32,453 nucleotides of DNA. Source: Acidimicrobiia bacterium. GTDB taxonomy: Bacteria; Actinomycetota; Acidimicrobiia; Spongiisociales; UBA5794. The DNA is taken from positions 1-32,453 of the forward strand of contig JARFRN010000220.1 in assembly GCA_029287195.1 (NCBI GenBank). Reading direction: 5' to 3'. Under the pieces are notes generated by a model that saw nothing but the letters and a program-made list of their open reading frames with translations, did no database searches and had not been told where the DNA came from. Positions 1 through 7,286 of the stretch are shown piece after piece (the first letter of the stretch is position 1; every line of letters begins with the position of its first letter). The position numbers were made by a program, and so were the translations under genes.

Positions 1-1090
1 TGCGCCCCAGCGTGACGTGCGGGTAGTAGGCGCGCTGCTCTCTTGGAAATCCGAGGTCGGATAAGTGGGGGTCGGCTTCGGCGAGCCAACGGGCCAGTTC
101 GGGTACCACGAGCTCTAGGCCCCGCATGTCGAGCCAAGCCAGATACGTAGCTTCTGGTCTGATGATTGATATGGGGTCGGGGAGGTTGCCGGCCAGTAGC
201 TCGACGTTGGTGGCCACGAGTCTCAGTAGTTCGTCTAGCCACACGTCGCCGTGGCGGTAGACGGTTTCGAAGGCGGCGAGGGCAAACACGTTGTTCCTGG
301 TTAGGTGCAGCCGCGAGCTCTGCCGGCGGAAGCGTTCATGTACGTCCTGGTTGTCCGTGATCAACAGCGTGTCGCAAACACCTGCGAGCCCGAATGTCTT
401 GATCGGGCCATGCAGCGCCGCCCACTTCACGTCCGTCCCCGTCGCAGTCACGGCAAACGGTGCGAAGGTGTGCCCGGGGAGAACGAGATCGGAGTGGATC
501 TCGTCGGCAATCACGAGCACGTCGTTGTCGCCGCAGATAGCAGCGATCTCGGTCAGAGTGTTCTCGTTCCAAAGCCGGCCGACCGGGTTGTGAGGGTTGC
601 ACAGAATCATGGCGGTGGTGGTCGGCTCGGCGGCCTGGGTTGCGAGGTCATCGAGGTCCATCTCGTATCCCGCTTGTGTCAGGAGGAGCGGACTACGGAC
701 GACAGAGCGATCCGCGGCGACCACGAGCGGCTTGAAGTCGGTGAAGACCGGCGGCTGCAGGATTACGCCATCACCCGGCCTGGTGAAGTTTTCGAGAAGG
801 ACGCCGATCGAAGTGCCGATGCTCGGGCTGACTGATGCCTGCAGCTGGCTGCCGGCCCAGCCGTGGCGGCGTTCCATCCAGGACCAGAAAGCCTCGAGCA
901 GATCTGCGGGGCGGGCCTCGTAGCCATACCAGCCGACGGCGGCGCGCTCGGTTAGGCATGACTTCAGTCGGGGATCAAGCTCAACGTAGGGCTCGGCGAT
1001 CCACAGCGGGAGAAGGTCTGGGCTATTGCCGAATAGGTGGCTGAGGCGCGCGGTGTTGGTGGCCAGAGCGTTTGGCGTGAGGTGGTGCAT
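1..1090 (-). CDS. MalY/PatB-type PLP-dependent aminotransferase / C-S lyase, C-terminus cut by window edge
   Basis: The minus strand is open from the ATG at 1090 to the window edge (about 363 residues; the family is usually about 390). It reads as a fold-type I PLP enzyme of the MalY/PatB group, which acts as cystathionine beta-lyase-like C-S lyase or aminotransferase in the cytoplasm. Visible motifs are LPLWIAEPY near the N-terminus, CNPHNPVGR, VIADEIHSDLV (PLP-pyridine Asp) and GPIKTFGLAG, whose Lys would be the Schiff-base residue. YLAWLDMRGLEL follows as in MalY. The last visible part, LGFPREQRAYYPHVTLGR, does not look like a MalY C-terminus and instead resembles the second HxT motif of LigT-type 2H phosphoesterases. 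The frame also contains an upstream ATG near 1170; 1090 fits family length better. It is divergent from the GNAT gene at 1215. Exact substrate is unknown. Confidence 0.8.
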   Translation of the reverse strand, partial: MHHLTPNALATNTARLSHLFGNSPDLLPLWIAEPYVELDPRLKSCLTERAAVGWYGYEARPADLLEAFWSWMERRHGWAGSQLQASVSPSIGTSIGVLLENFTRPGDGVILQPPVFTDFKPLVVAADRSVVRSPLLLTQAGYEMDLDDLATQAAEPTTTAMILCNPHNPVGRLWNENTLTEIAAICGDNDVLVIADEIHSDLVLPGHTFAPFAVTATGTDVKWAALHGPIKTFGLAGVCDTLLITDNQDVHERFRRQSSRLHLTRNNVFALAAFETVYRHGDVWLDELLRLVATNVELLAGNLPDPISIIRPEATYLAWLDMRGLELVVPELARWLAEADPHLSDLGFPREQRAYYPHVTLGR

Positions 1091-1214
1091 GCCCTGCTCG
1101 TATTGATAGGTGTCGATGCGACTAGACCCTACCAGAAGTAGACCGAGTGGTCGTGAATCGGCAATACCATTGGGCATGCGGAATGCCATGAGGACACCCC
1201 CAAGGGAGACAACG

Positions 1215-2147
1215 ATGACTCAGGGAGCCCCATCACAAATCCGCTGCCGTCCGCTGCGCGATGACGAGGATGTCCGCCGGGTGCGCGATCTCCTGGTAGA
1301 AACACACTCCATCAGCCCGCCGGGGTTCAATTGGGAGGTGCGGCGGTGGGACGGCTGGCGCTTTTACAACCCCACTGCTGAATGGGACCCTGCATGGGAA
1401 TCGCGCGTGCAGCTCTGGGAGACGAGCGAAGGCCGTCTTGTCGGCGTGGTGAACCCCGAGGGCAGCGGCGATGCCCACCTACAAGTGCATCCGCATTACC
1501 GGCATTCTATCGAGGAAGACATGCTCGCCTGGGCGGAGGAGCACCTAGCCCGGCAGGCGGCCGTCGGGAGGAGACAGCTGACGATCGGTGTGTTCGAATA
1601 TGATCGACCGCGCCGACAATTGCTGGAAGAGCGGGGTTACGAGAAGCTGGATACTGGGGGCACTTTTTACCTGTTGCGCTTCGGGCTGCAACTCATGCCT
1701 GAGGTGCGCCTCGCTGATGGTTATCGGCTGCGAGCAACCCGCCCGGGGAGTGCAGATGATGCCCAGAGAATTGCCGACCTTCTCAACGCGGCTTTCCGTC
1801 GCGATTTCCACAACGCCGAGGAGTACCTGGTCTTTGCAGAGAACGCGCGGTGTTTCCGCCATGACCTCGACCTGGTTGCGGAAGCCCCCGACGGATCATT
1901 CGCCAGCTATGTCGGTATGCCGTATGACGAGCAGAATCGCTATGCCATCTTCGAGCCGGTGTGCACGCATCCCGATCACTTGCGCCGGGGGCTGGCGCAG
2001 GCTCTGATGTGGGAGGCGCTGCGGCGGGTCCAAGCCCTGGGCGCGGTGTCCGCCTCCACCGAGACGGGACAGGCGACCGCGGCCAACCGGCTCTACGAGT
2101 CCATCGGGTTCACGGAGACTTATGCGATGAGCGACTGGCGGCGGTGA
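1215..2147 (+). CDS. Tandem-domain GNAT N-acetyltransferase
   Basis: This 310-residue protein has two GNAT modules. The N-terminal one (about 8-150) is degenerate: it keeps a LQVHPHYRHSIEEDML stretch but lacks a clear acetyl-CoA loop. The C-terminal one (about 160-310) keeps a recognisable motif A, VCTHPDHLRRGLAQALMWEA, and a typical end (ANRLYESIGFTETY). Two-domain GNATs of this kind, mycothiol synthase included, usually use the C-terminal domain for acetyl transfer; the acceptor here cannot be told. I chose the ATG at 1215 because AAGGGAG lies 6 nt upstream and homology begins soon after it. An in-frame ATG at 1110 would add 35 residues of low-complexity sequence and run into the region divergent to the MalY-like gene. 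It stands alone, with no same-strand neighbour nearby. Confidence 0.85.
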   Translation: MTQGAPSQIRCRPLRDDEDVRRVRDLLVETHSISPPGFNWEVRRWDGWRFYNPTAEWDPAWESRVQLWETSEGRLVGVVNPEGSGDAHLQVHPHYRHSIEEDMLAWAEEHLARQAAVGRRQLTIGVFEYDRPRRQLLEERGYEKLDTGGTFYLLRFGLQLMPEVRLADGYRLRATRPGSADDAQRIADLLNAAFRRDFHNAEEYLVFAENARCFRHDLDLVAEAPDGSFASYVGMPYDEQNRYAIFEPVCTHPDHLRRGLAQALMWEALRRVQALGAVSASTETGQATAANRLYESIGFTETYAMSDWRR

Positions 2148-2294
2148 GGGGCGAGACCGGAGGAGTCCGCCCCGGATCCGGCCGAAGGCTCGAGTCCGAA
2201 TACACCTGATACCGAGAAGGTCGAGGGATCCTCGGCGTTCAGCATCGAACCTTCCTGCAATCACCGTCGTGCTATTCACCGGTGGCCGGCATGT

Positions 2295-2358
2295 CAGCAC
2301 CCGTGCCGCCATCTTCCCGACATATCCTTCCAGGTCGAGGTGGCAGTTGGCTGATCGG
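2295..2358. repeat. Dispersed intergenic repeat, copy A
   Basis: First of three related copies (others at 4648-4707 and 5339-5395), all in the same orientation. The best conserved core is CCGCCATCTTCCCGACATAT followed by CCTTCC. It lies between the tandem GNAT gene and the lipoprotein gene. No inverted repeat or transposase belongs to it. Confidence 0.6.
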
Positions 2359-2441
2359 CCGCTCGAGATTTCCGGATATGCTCGGGGCAATGCCTCCGAG
2401 GCTTCCACTCTGTGTGAATTCTCTCACTTCGTAACAATCGT

Positions 2442-2496
2442 GAGGTGTTCGTGATATGGTCAGCCCATATATCGTCTGCGGTAGGTCGAGCACCTC
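2442..2496 (+). promoter_or_regulatory. Nested inverted repeat upstream of the lipoprotein gene
   Basis: GAGGTGTTCG (2442-2451) pairs with CGAGCACCTC (2487-2496) over 10 bp with one G·U. Inside it, ATATGG (2454-2459) pairs perfectly with CCATAT (2465-2470). The structure ends 84 nt before the lipoprotein ATG. It could be a structured 5' leader, an operator for a dimeric regulator, or a terminator for upstream transcription; there is no U-tract, so a classic intrinsic terminator is least likely. Confidence 0.45.
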
Positions 2497-2580
2497 GTAG
2501 CGCGCAAGTACGAGAAGATGCTCGGACCGGCAGAATCCGCTTCCGGTGAAACCGCTTCTCCTCTCGAATCGGAGATTGGG

Positions 2581-3051
2581 ATGAAGCAGTTTCTTAGTCA
2601 GGTTCGGCCAGGATTCCGGTCCGCCGCAGCCATCATCGCCGTGTTGTTGGTCGCAGCGGCTTGTGGGTCCGGCGAGTCCTCGGCTCCGGTATCCGTCGTG
2701 GTGCCCGGCACCGACCAGTGGACCGACACCGGCATCGACCTCAGCATCGACGACACGGTGTTGATCGAGGCCGGCGGCGAGATCACCCCGAGTACCGCTG
2801 ACGTTCCCCTCCACGGCCCGGACGGCGTGCCGGATCGCCCGTCAGCGCGGCAGTACAACGTAGAAGGACTCGAGGAGGCTAATCACAACAGCTTGATCGG
2901 GCGGATCGGCGAAGACGGGGCACCATTCCCGGTCGGCAGCCAGCTTCAGTCCGAAGCCGACACCGACGGGCGCCTCTTCCTTGGGATCAATGACGTCGAC
3001 GTCGCGAACAACGGTGGTGAGTTCACCGCCACCATCACCGTGAACCCGTAA
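2581..3051 (+). CDS. Secreted lipoprotein with LecA/PA-IL-like lectin domain
   Basis: The 156-residue product starts MKQFLSQVRPGFR, followed by a hydrophobic stretch and the lipobox VAAAC (Cys about residue 23). It is therefore predicted to be lipidated and exposed on the outer face of the membrane; the LspA at 26970 would process it. The mature part (about 35-156) has the layout of PA-IL (LecA)-like beta-sandwich domains: WTDTGIDLSIDDTVLIEAGG, then GPDG, HNSLIGRIGEDGAPFPVG, and DGRLFLGINDVDVANNGGEF near the end. In that fold the ND and N residues near the C-terminus bind calcium and sugar. GGAG lies 6 nt before the ATG at 2581; an upstream in-frame ATG at 2518 would put charged residues before the signal peptide. 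The ligand is unknown, and the lectin role is inferred from pattern only. Confidence 0.75.
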   Translation: MKQFLSQVRPGFRSAAAIIAVLLVAAACGSGESSAPVSVVVPGTDQWTDTGIDLSIDDTVLIEAGGEITPSTADVPLHGPDGVPDRPSARQYNVEGLEEANHNSLIGRIGEDGAPFPVGSQLQSEADTDGRLFLGINDVDVANNGGEFTATITVNP

Positions 3052-3091
3052 TCAGCCGAAGCCACTCGATCTCCCTACTGGAGTCGCTCGT

Positions 3092-3247
3092 TCACACCGC
3101 GTCGCCGTGCAGTTCGACGACCCTCCGAAGGAACGGGATGTCGATGCCCCCTCCGTCCAGCGTTCTCTTCACGGCCTCGGCGACGTAGTCGCGGACGAAA
3201 ACCCGCGCTCCGTCGTCGTACCAGGCACCCGCACATATCGGCATCCC
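3092..3247 (-). pseudogene. C-terminal remnant of an MscS-like mechanosensitive channel
   Basis: The minus strand encodes about 50 residues, from MPICAGAWYDDGARV to a TGA at 3092-3094. They include VRDYVAEAVKRTLDGGGIDI and then PFLRRVVEL. This matches the end of the cytoplasmic domain of MscS-family channels, where a helix is followed by a GIxIPFP-type strand. No transmembrane or pore part is present: upstream on the same strand the sequence runs into the IS110-family element, and nothing like the missing part is found beyond it at 4610-4780. It is most simply a gene tail left by the insertion and a deletion. No start codon or ribosome site supports a functional short gene. Confidence 0.5.
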
Positions 3248-3563
3248 TGAGCGGGTGGTTTGTGACGCTCCTATGTCTAGGATGGTGTTCGGTCGCGTTG
3301 AGTTGCCCGCCGTGGGCGGGTGAGGTTGTCTTGGTTCAGTCGCGTGGTTGGGTGTGGTGGGTCACGGGGGCCTTGCTCCGGGCACCCTGGTGAGGGTGGA
3401 GACGAACCGGTTCGGTTGCCTGGTCATCCCTTCGCCACGCACCATCAGGTGGTGGGTATGGAGCGTTCCGGCCACAGCCGGGCTGAGCTCAATCACATGA
3501 GTCGACCCGCCAGGTGGGGGTCATGCCGATTATGCGAGCCTGCAGCCCTGCCGTGCCCGAACC

Positions 3564-4525
3564 TCACGCCGCCTCCCGCTGGAGGCACCGGATCTCGCCA
3601 TCGCGGAGCCCGTAGAACACCAGGGTGAGGAGCTTGCGGGCCGCAGCGACTCGGCCGACGTTGCGGCCCCGTCGTTCGGCGATCCGTTGGTAACTGGCTC
3701 GGATGGGTGGGCCACCGTGGTAGCGCGACACCGCCTCAACAGCGGACCAGCGCACCAGGGTGGAACCTTGTTTGGTGCTGACACCCCCGTAGGTCTTGGT
3801 GTCCGATTCCCGCAGCCGGGGAGTCAACCCGGCCCACGAACAGAGCCGCTTCGGATGCGAGAACCGGGACACGTCACCGATCTCAGCCACAAACGCCGCG
3901 GCGTGCACCGGCCCCACCCCATTCAGCTGCTGAATCGTTCGATACCCCACGTCGTCGCGCAGTTGACGGTGGATACGTTGGTCGAGTTGGCGGATCTCGA
4001 TGTCGTAGACCGCAATCAGGTCCCGCAGCGACTCGAGACGGTACTGGTAGGCGTCGCCCATCTGAGTCTCATCCATAAACCAAAGCCCAGCCGGTCCCCA
4101 CAGTTCCACCAAATGGGGGATCACGCCTTCCTTGCCCAACACGGCATGCACTTGGCCCTTCAACCCGCTGCGCAGCTGCGACAACTTATGCCGGTAGCGG
4201 ACCAGTTCCCGTAGCTCCCGCACCGATCGGGGCGCAATCCACGACTCCGGCAACCGGCCCATGCGCAGCAGATCCGCCAACATCGTCGCGTCCTTGAGGT
4301 CGTTCTTGACCCGCCGGTTCTCGAAACCCTTGATCCCCAACGGATGCGCCAAATGCACCCGACCACCGGCTTCAGCAATCACGTCAGCGGCCCAACACCA
4401 ACCCCAGGTGGCCTCCAACACCACCTCCGGAGCTGGTCCCGCCACCACAACCGTTCACCCTGGTCGTCGAGACACACCGCCAACGACCGGCGACGATGGA
4501 GATCAATCCCGACATAAGCTGTCAT
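3564..4525 (-). pseudogene. IS110-family transposase, inactivated by internal deletion and frameshift
   Basis: The N-terminus starts at ATG 4525 after AGGAGG and reads MTAYVGIDLHRRRSLAVCL, carrying the first Asp (GID) of the RuvC-like DEDD site. After DDQGERLWWR the family motif continues in another frame from 4448: VAGPAPEVVLEATWGW (catalytic Glu), NDLKDATMLADLLR (Asp residues), then the Transposase_20 part with GVGPVHAAAFVAEIGD, SWAGLTPRLRESDT and TKQGSTLVRW, whose Ser is the expected nucleophile. Roughly 15-25 residues normally lie between these two parts. GTGGTGGCGG-like sequence sits at the junction, so the loss may have come from deletion between short direct repeats. The frame from 4448 has a TGA just upstream (GGGTGAACGG), so no full-length product can be made without frameshifting. 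Confidence 0.8.
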
Positions 4526-4526
4526 C

Positions 4527-4600
4527 CGGGGCCTCCTCCCACTCGGTGAAGAAACAGCAACCCGGATAATGCCGGGTCACCGACAAACGGGGAGGCCCCG
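4527..4600 (-). promoter_or_regulatory. Three nested inverted repeats covering the transposase ribosome site
   Basis: CGGGGCCTCC (4527-4536) pairs perfectly with GGAGGCCCCG (4591-4600). Inside lie TCGGTGA (4543-4549) with TCACCGA (4577-4583), and ACCCGG (4560-4565) with CCGGGT (4572-4577). On the transposase strand the AGGAGG ribosome site is inside the outer stem and the ATG is just outside it, so read-through transcripts would hide it. It could be a translation-blocking hairpin, as in other IS elements, or part of a bridge RNA. Confidence 0.6.
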
Positions 4601-4647
4601 CCCGCTCATCGCATCACATATGCTCGGGAATACGGAAGTCGATTGAT

Positions 4648-4707
4648 CAGCGCCCGTTCCGCCATCTTCCCGACACATCCTTCCAGGTTGGGGTGATGGA
4701 GTGACGG
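4648..4707. repeat. Dispersed intergenic repeat, copy B
   Basis: Second copy of the family. It shares with copy A the core CCGCCATCTTCCCGACA plus ATCCTTCCAGGT, and with copy C the end GTGATGGAGTGACGG / GTGGTGGTGTGACGG. It sits between the right flank of the IS110-family element and the 3' end of the minus-strand GNAT gene. Confidence 0.65.
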
Positions 4708-4780
4708 CGTCCCGCCGGTACTCAGGTGAGGATCCAGGGCGCCTGGTAGCGAGGCACGAGGGATCGAGTGGAGCACTCCT

Positions 4781-5251
4781 TCAGATCTCGCGCTGGGACC
4801 CGATGCTCTTGCGGAAGTTCACAAACCCCGGTGCAGTCACGTCCTCGGCAAGAACAAATCCTGCTTGCTCATAGAAATTGATCGCGCGCTCATTCGTCGA
4901 GAGCGTGCCGATCAACACGGTATCCGTCACTTCGCAGAACTCCCGCTCGAGCAGACGCAAAGCCTCGAGCCCAACTCCTCGTCCACGTGTCCCGGGATTG
5001 ACGATCAGCGACTGTATGTACAACCTGGGCGGGTGCACTTCGATCCAAACGAAACCAGCCGTCGCCTCGTCAACGTGGATTGCACGGACCTCCCCAACAG
5101 TGAGAAACAGCTCTCTCAGCGAGTCCCAGGTCAGGCCGCGATTCGTGACCGCGCTCAGCTCATCGTTGCGAAGCTCGTTGCGTAGGGCCTCGAAGAACAG
5201 ATCACGTTCTGCGGTCGTCGAAGGTCGAAGAGTGATCACTGAACCAGCCAA
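4781..5251 (-). CDS. GNAT family N-acetyltransferase
   Basis: A single-domain GNAT protein of 156 residues, the normal size. Motif A with the acetyl-CoA pyrophosphate loop is visible as IVNPGTRGRGVGLEALRLLE (about 85-104), and the usual C-terminal part follows (LSTNERAINFYEQAGFVLAE). The domain begins SVITLRPSTTAERDLF, typical for this family. Substrate cannot be predicted. The start at 5251 is TTG; an in-frame GTG at 5239 (VITLRPST) is about equally likely because neither has a strong ribosome site. The gene is flanked on both sides by copies of the dispersed repeat, which fits a small accessory gene. It is probably a single transcription unit, since the upstream minus-strand gene ends about 145 nt away. 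Confidence 0.8.
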   Translation of the reverse strand: MAGSVITLRPSTTAERDLFFEALRNELRNDELSAVTNRGLTWDSLRELFLTVGEVRAIHVDEATAGFVWIEVHPPRLYIQSLIVNPGTRGRGVGLEALRLLEREFCEVTDTVLIGTLSTNERAINFYEQAGFVLAEDVTAPGFVNFRKSIGSQREI

Positions 5252-5338
5252 TCTGCTGCCACAATAGGACGATACGCCGATCAGAAGTCCCTACCTGCCC
5301 GCATCACCTGCCGCCGGGGAAGATCCAGCACACACGCT

Positions 5339-5395
5339 CAGCGCCGATGCCGCCATCCTCCCGTATCCTTCCTGATTGCAGTGGTGGTGTGACGG
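5339..5395. repeat. Dispersed intergenic repeat, copy C
   Basis: Third copy, the most diverged and 3 nt shorter (CCCG-TATCC where A and B have CCCGACATATCC or CCCGACACATCC). It ends 1 nt from the stop codon of the minus-strand MBL-fold gene. The missing block is exactly one codon, so any reading frame through the repeat is kept. Confidence 0.55.
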
Positions 5396-5396
5396 A

Positions 5397-6371
5397 TCAG
5401 GGTTGGGGAGTCGCTTGATCGGCATAGAAGGCGAAAGTAGTGCCAACGTTGCTCGCCGTGAACGCATCGGGGAGCGCGCGACCGACGGCGTGGGTTGCCA
5501 TCCAACCGGTGCAATGTCCCGGAACGATCAGATCAGGGGAAAGGTCCACCAGCTCTTGGATGGTGTCCGGGATGATCGACTCGAACAGACCCCCGGTGAG
5601 GTGGAGACCACCTATGAACCCATGGATATGGTCGATGCCCGTCACCTTCCGCACATGATGCAGGACGTTGATGACTCCCGAGTGACTGCAACTGGATAGA
5701 ACCACAAGACCCTTGTCGTGGACGTTGACCGCGATTGCCTGATCGTCCCAGATCCAGGTGTCCGGCTCCCAGCCCTGTTCAGTCTCGACGTGCTGGAGTG
5801 GAAAGCCTTTCTCGAAGTCTGTGATCCGATCGATCTGTCCGGTAACCAGCAGTGAACCACCGAGGAGAATCGACGGCCCGACCTCCTCGACGACTTGCCA
5901 CCCCTCACGGTCGAGATCGTTGAAGCTAGGCGGTGGTAGGCGAATCTCAGCACCGGTGGGAAATACAACTTTCCGTTCTCGCCAAGCGTGGGGGTGAACG
6001 ACGAGCGGCATCGAACTGCGAACCCGACCGAACAGACCCTCGAGTCCACCGTGATGATCGGCATGCCCGTGAGACAACACCACGGCCCGGTAATCCCTGG
6101 GGTCGAGACCAAGAACGTCCAGGTTGTGGATCGTGGCATCTCGGGTGAGTCCAGCGTCGTACAGAATCCGGTCTGTGTTGCCGTTGCGGTGTACCGCTAC
6201 CGACAGGGAGTAGCCGTGCTCGGCACGCAATTGGTCGACGTCGCTCCAGTCCCACTGCCACGGGGGGCGAAATGCGGTCTCGCTCGGTGAGGCAAGAATG
6301 TCGATCGCGTTGTCCATGACGACCGTCACTTCGACCCCGTCAACTGGTTTCAGGTCGACTTTCTCGCTCAT
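5397..6371 (-). CDS. MBL-fold metallohydrolase (dihydropterin phosphate synthase-like group)
   Basis: A 324-residue metallo-beta-lactamase-fold protein. The first metal motif is LSHGHADHHGGLEG (about 98-111), matching HxHxDH. Other ligands are probably VHPHAW (about 125) and SSCSHSGVINVL (about 225-236), with IVPGHCTGW near the end. The spacing and the C-terminal motif resemble the group annotated 7,8-dihydropterin-6-methyl-4-(beta-D-ribofuranosyl)aminobenzene-5'-phosphate synthase, seen in many bacteria that make no methanopterin, so the true substrate is open. It starts at ATG 6371 behind GGAGTGAG. No signal peptide is visible, so it should be cytoplasmic. Repeat copy C abuts its stop codon. 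It faces the DUF222/HNH relic head to head. Confidence 0.8.
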   Translation of the reverse strand: MSEKVDLKPVDGVEVTVVMDNAIDILASPSETAFRPPWQWDWSDVDQLRAEHGYSLSVAVHRNGNTDRILYDAGLTRDATIHNLDVLGLDPRDYRAVVLSHGHADHHGGLEGLFGRVRSSMPLVVHPHAWRERKVVFPTGAEIRLPPPSFNDLDREGWQVVEEVGPSILLGGSLLVTGQIDRITDFEKGFPLQHVETEQGWEPDTWIWDDQAIAVNVHDKGLVVLSSCSHSGVINVLHHVRKVTGIDHIHGFIGGLHLTGGLFESIIPDTIQELVDLSPDLIVPGHCTGWMATHAVGRALPDAFTASNVGTTFAFYADQATPQP

Positions 6372-6419
6372 TGCTCACTCCGTCACCGCACGATTCGAGC
6401 TTACCGACACGGTCGCCGA

Positions 6420-7128
6420 AGCGAACGATGAGTCCCGCTCCCGATCTCGCCGTGTCGTTTTCAAGGCCGGGAAGACCAAGCCTCCCGACTCGGCGCCTTT
6501 TCACCGCATGTAGCTGCCGCTATCAAGCAGTGGATCAACCGGCAAGCCCGTCGCCTCAGACTCAATGGTGGCGACCGCACCAGCGACCAGCTCCGGGTCG
6601 ACATCTACCTCAATCTCCTGAGGCGTCGCCGCACCACGGGCACCGGCACCAAGGAGCCGGTTTGTGGTGGTATTCACCTAACGGTCGAGGCAGAAACGCT
6701 CGCCGGCCACAACGAGCATCCCGGTGAGATCCAAGGTTTCGGTCCCGTCGTAGCCGACATCGCCCGACAAGTAGCCGAGTAGCGAACCAACCCATCCTGG
6801 ACCTGGGCGGTGCCTGATCCCGATATCGAGCAACCCGTAGAAAGTGGCATCACCCGACGCCGCCCCAGTAGGGCGCAACGCCCAACACTGGAACCCGACC
6901 TGTATCCATCCCGGCTGCCGCATGCCCACCGTCGACTGCGACATCGATCACGCCATCCCGTATTCCAAGCGACCCATCACCCGGATGGGTGACCTTGCAC
7001 CCCTCTGCCACCGTCATCGCCGCATCCGCCACGCCTATGGCTGGACCTGCAACCGGCCTGCCAACGGCGACCATCTCTTCACGACCCCCCTTCGGCATCG
7101 CCCCCACCACCACCGGTCACCCCCCTAA
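6420..7128 (+). pseudogene. Broken DUF222/HNH endonuclease gene (13E12-type)
   Basis: One frame from about 6450 reads FSPHVAAAIKQWINRQARRL, then DRTSDQLRVDIYLNLL, LTVEAETLAGHNEHPGEIQG and FGPVVADIARQVAE, the pattern of DUF222 domains. It hits a TAG at 6780-6782, continues in the same frame (WTWAVPDPDIEQPV) and then shifts frame near 6880. The shifted frame carries the HNH part: NPTCIHPGCRMPTVDCDIDH, LAPLCHRHRRIRHAYGW, with stop at 7126-7128. The Cys pair, DIDH and the HRH...H residues of the HNH zinc site are kept. These genes are numerous in actinobacteria and of unclear function. With at least one stop and one frameshift, and no clear start, this copy is dead or is two gene scraps. It fills most of the stretch between the MBL gene and the mraZ promoter. 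Confidence 0.75.
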
Positions 7129-7286
7129 TGCCGGCCCCGGCGAGCTCGGCAGCCGACCACAGAATGCTCAACCTCGCCTTTGTGGGGAGCGAGGGTGCCG
7201 GCGCGTCTCCAAATACCCCAATACGACCCGGTGGCGGGTCGAGCGACTATTCCGGTCAAAAAGGGGGTGTCGGGGGAGGAAAGTAG

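Larger units (their letters stand above)
3290..4610 (-). mobile_element. Decayed IS110-family insertion sequence (ends approximate)
   Basis: A frameshifted IS110-type transposase gene (3564-4525, minus strand) is flanked by non-coding sequence: about 270 nt downstream of the transposase (3290-3563) and about 85 nt upstream of it (4526-4610). IS110 elements lack ordinary terminal inverted repeats and carry a bridge RNA in one non-coding flank. The longer 3' flank has many GC-rich short hairpins, for example CCCGCC/GGCGGG near 3310-3323 and GAACCGGTTC near 3403. I cannot fix the exact ends; the left one should fall between the MscS-like relic and about 3310, the right one between 4600 and 4640. 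Confidence 0.7.

Noticed and set aside
1110-1214. N-terminal extension of the tandem GNAT protein from ATG 1110
   Set aside because: The extra 35 residues have no family match, and a good ribosome site precedes the ATG at 1215.
3232-4621. CACATAT at 3232-3238 and 4615-4621 as a target duplication around the IS110-family element
   Set aside because: The left copy appears to be inside the MscS-like coding remnant, IS110 elements usually make no duplication, and 7 bp over this distance can be chance.
4648-4690. A tRNA-Leu-like fragment in the dispersed repeat (minus-strand ATGGCGGAACGGGCGCTGA)
   Set aside because: Only the D-arm-like part agrees, the spacing is wrong, and no anticodon arm, T-arm or acceptor pairing can be drawn.
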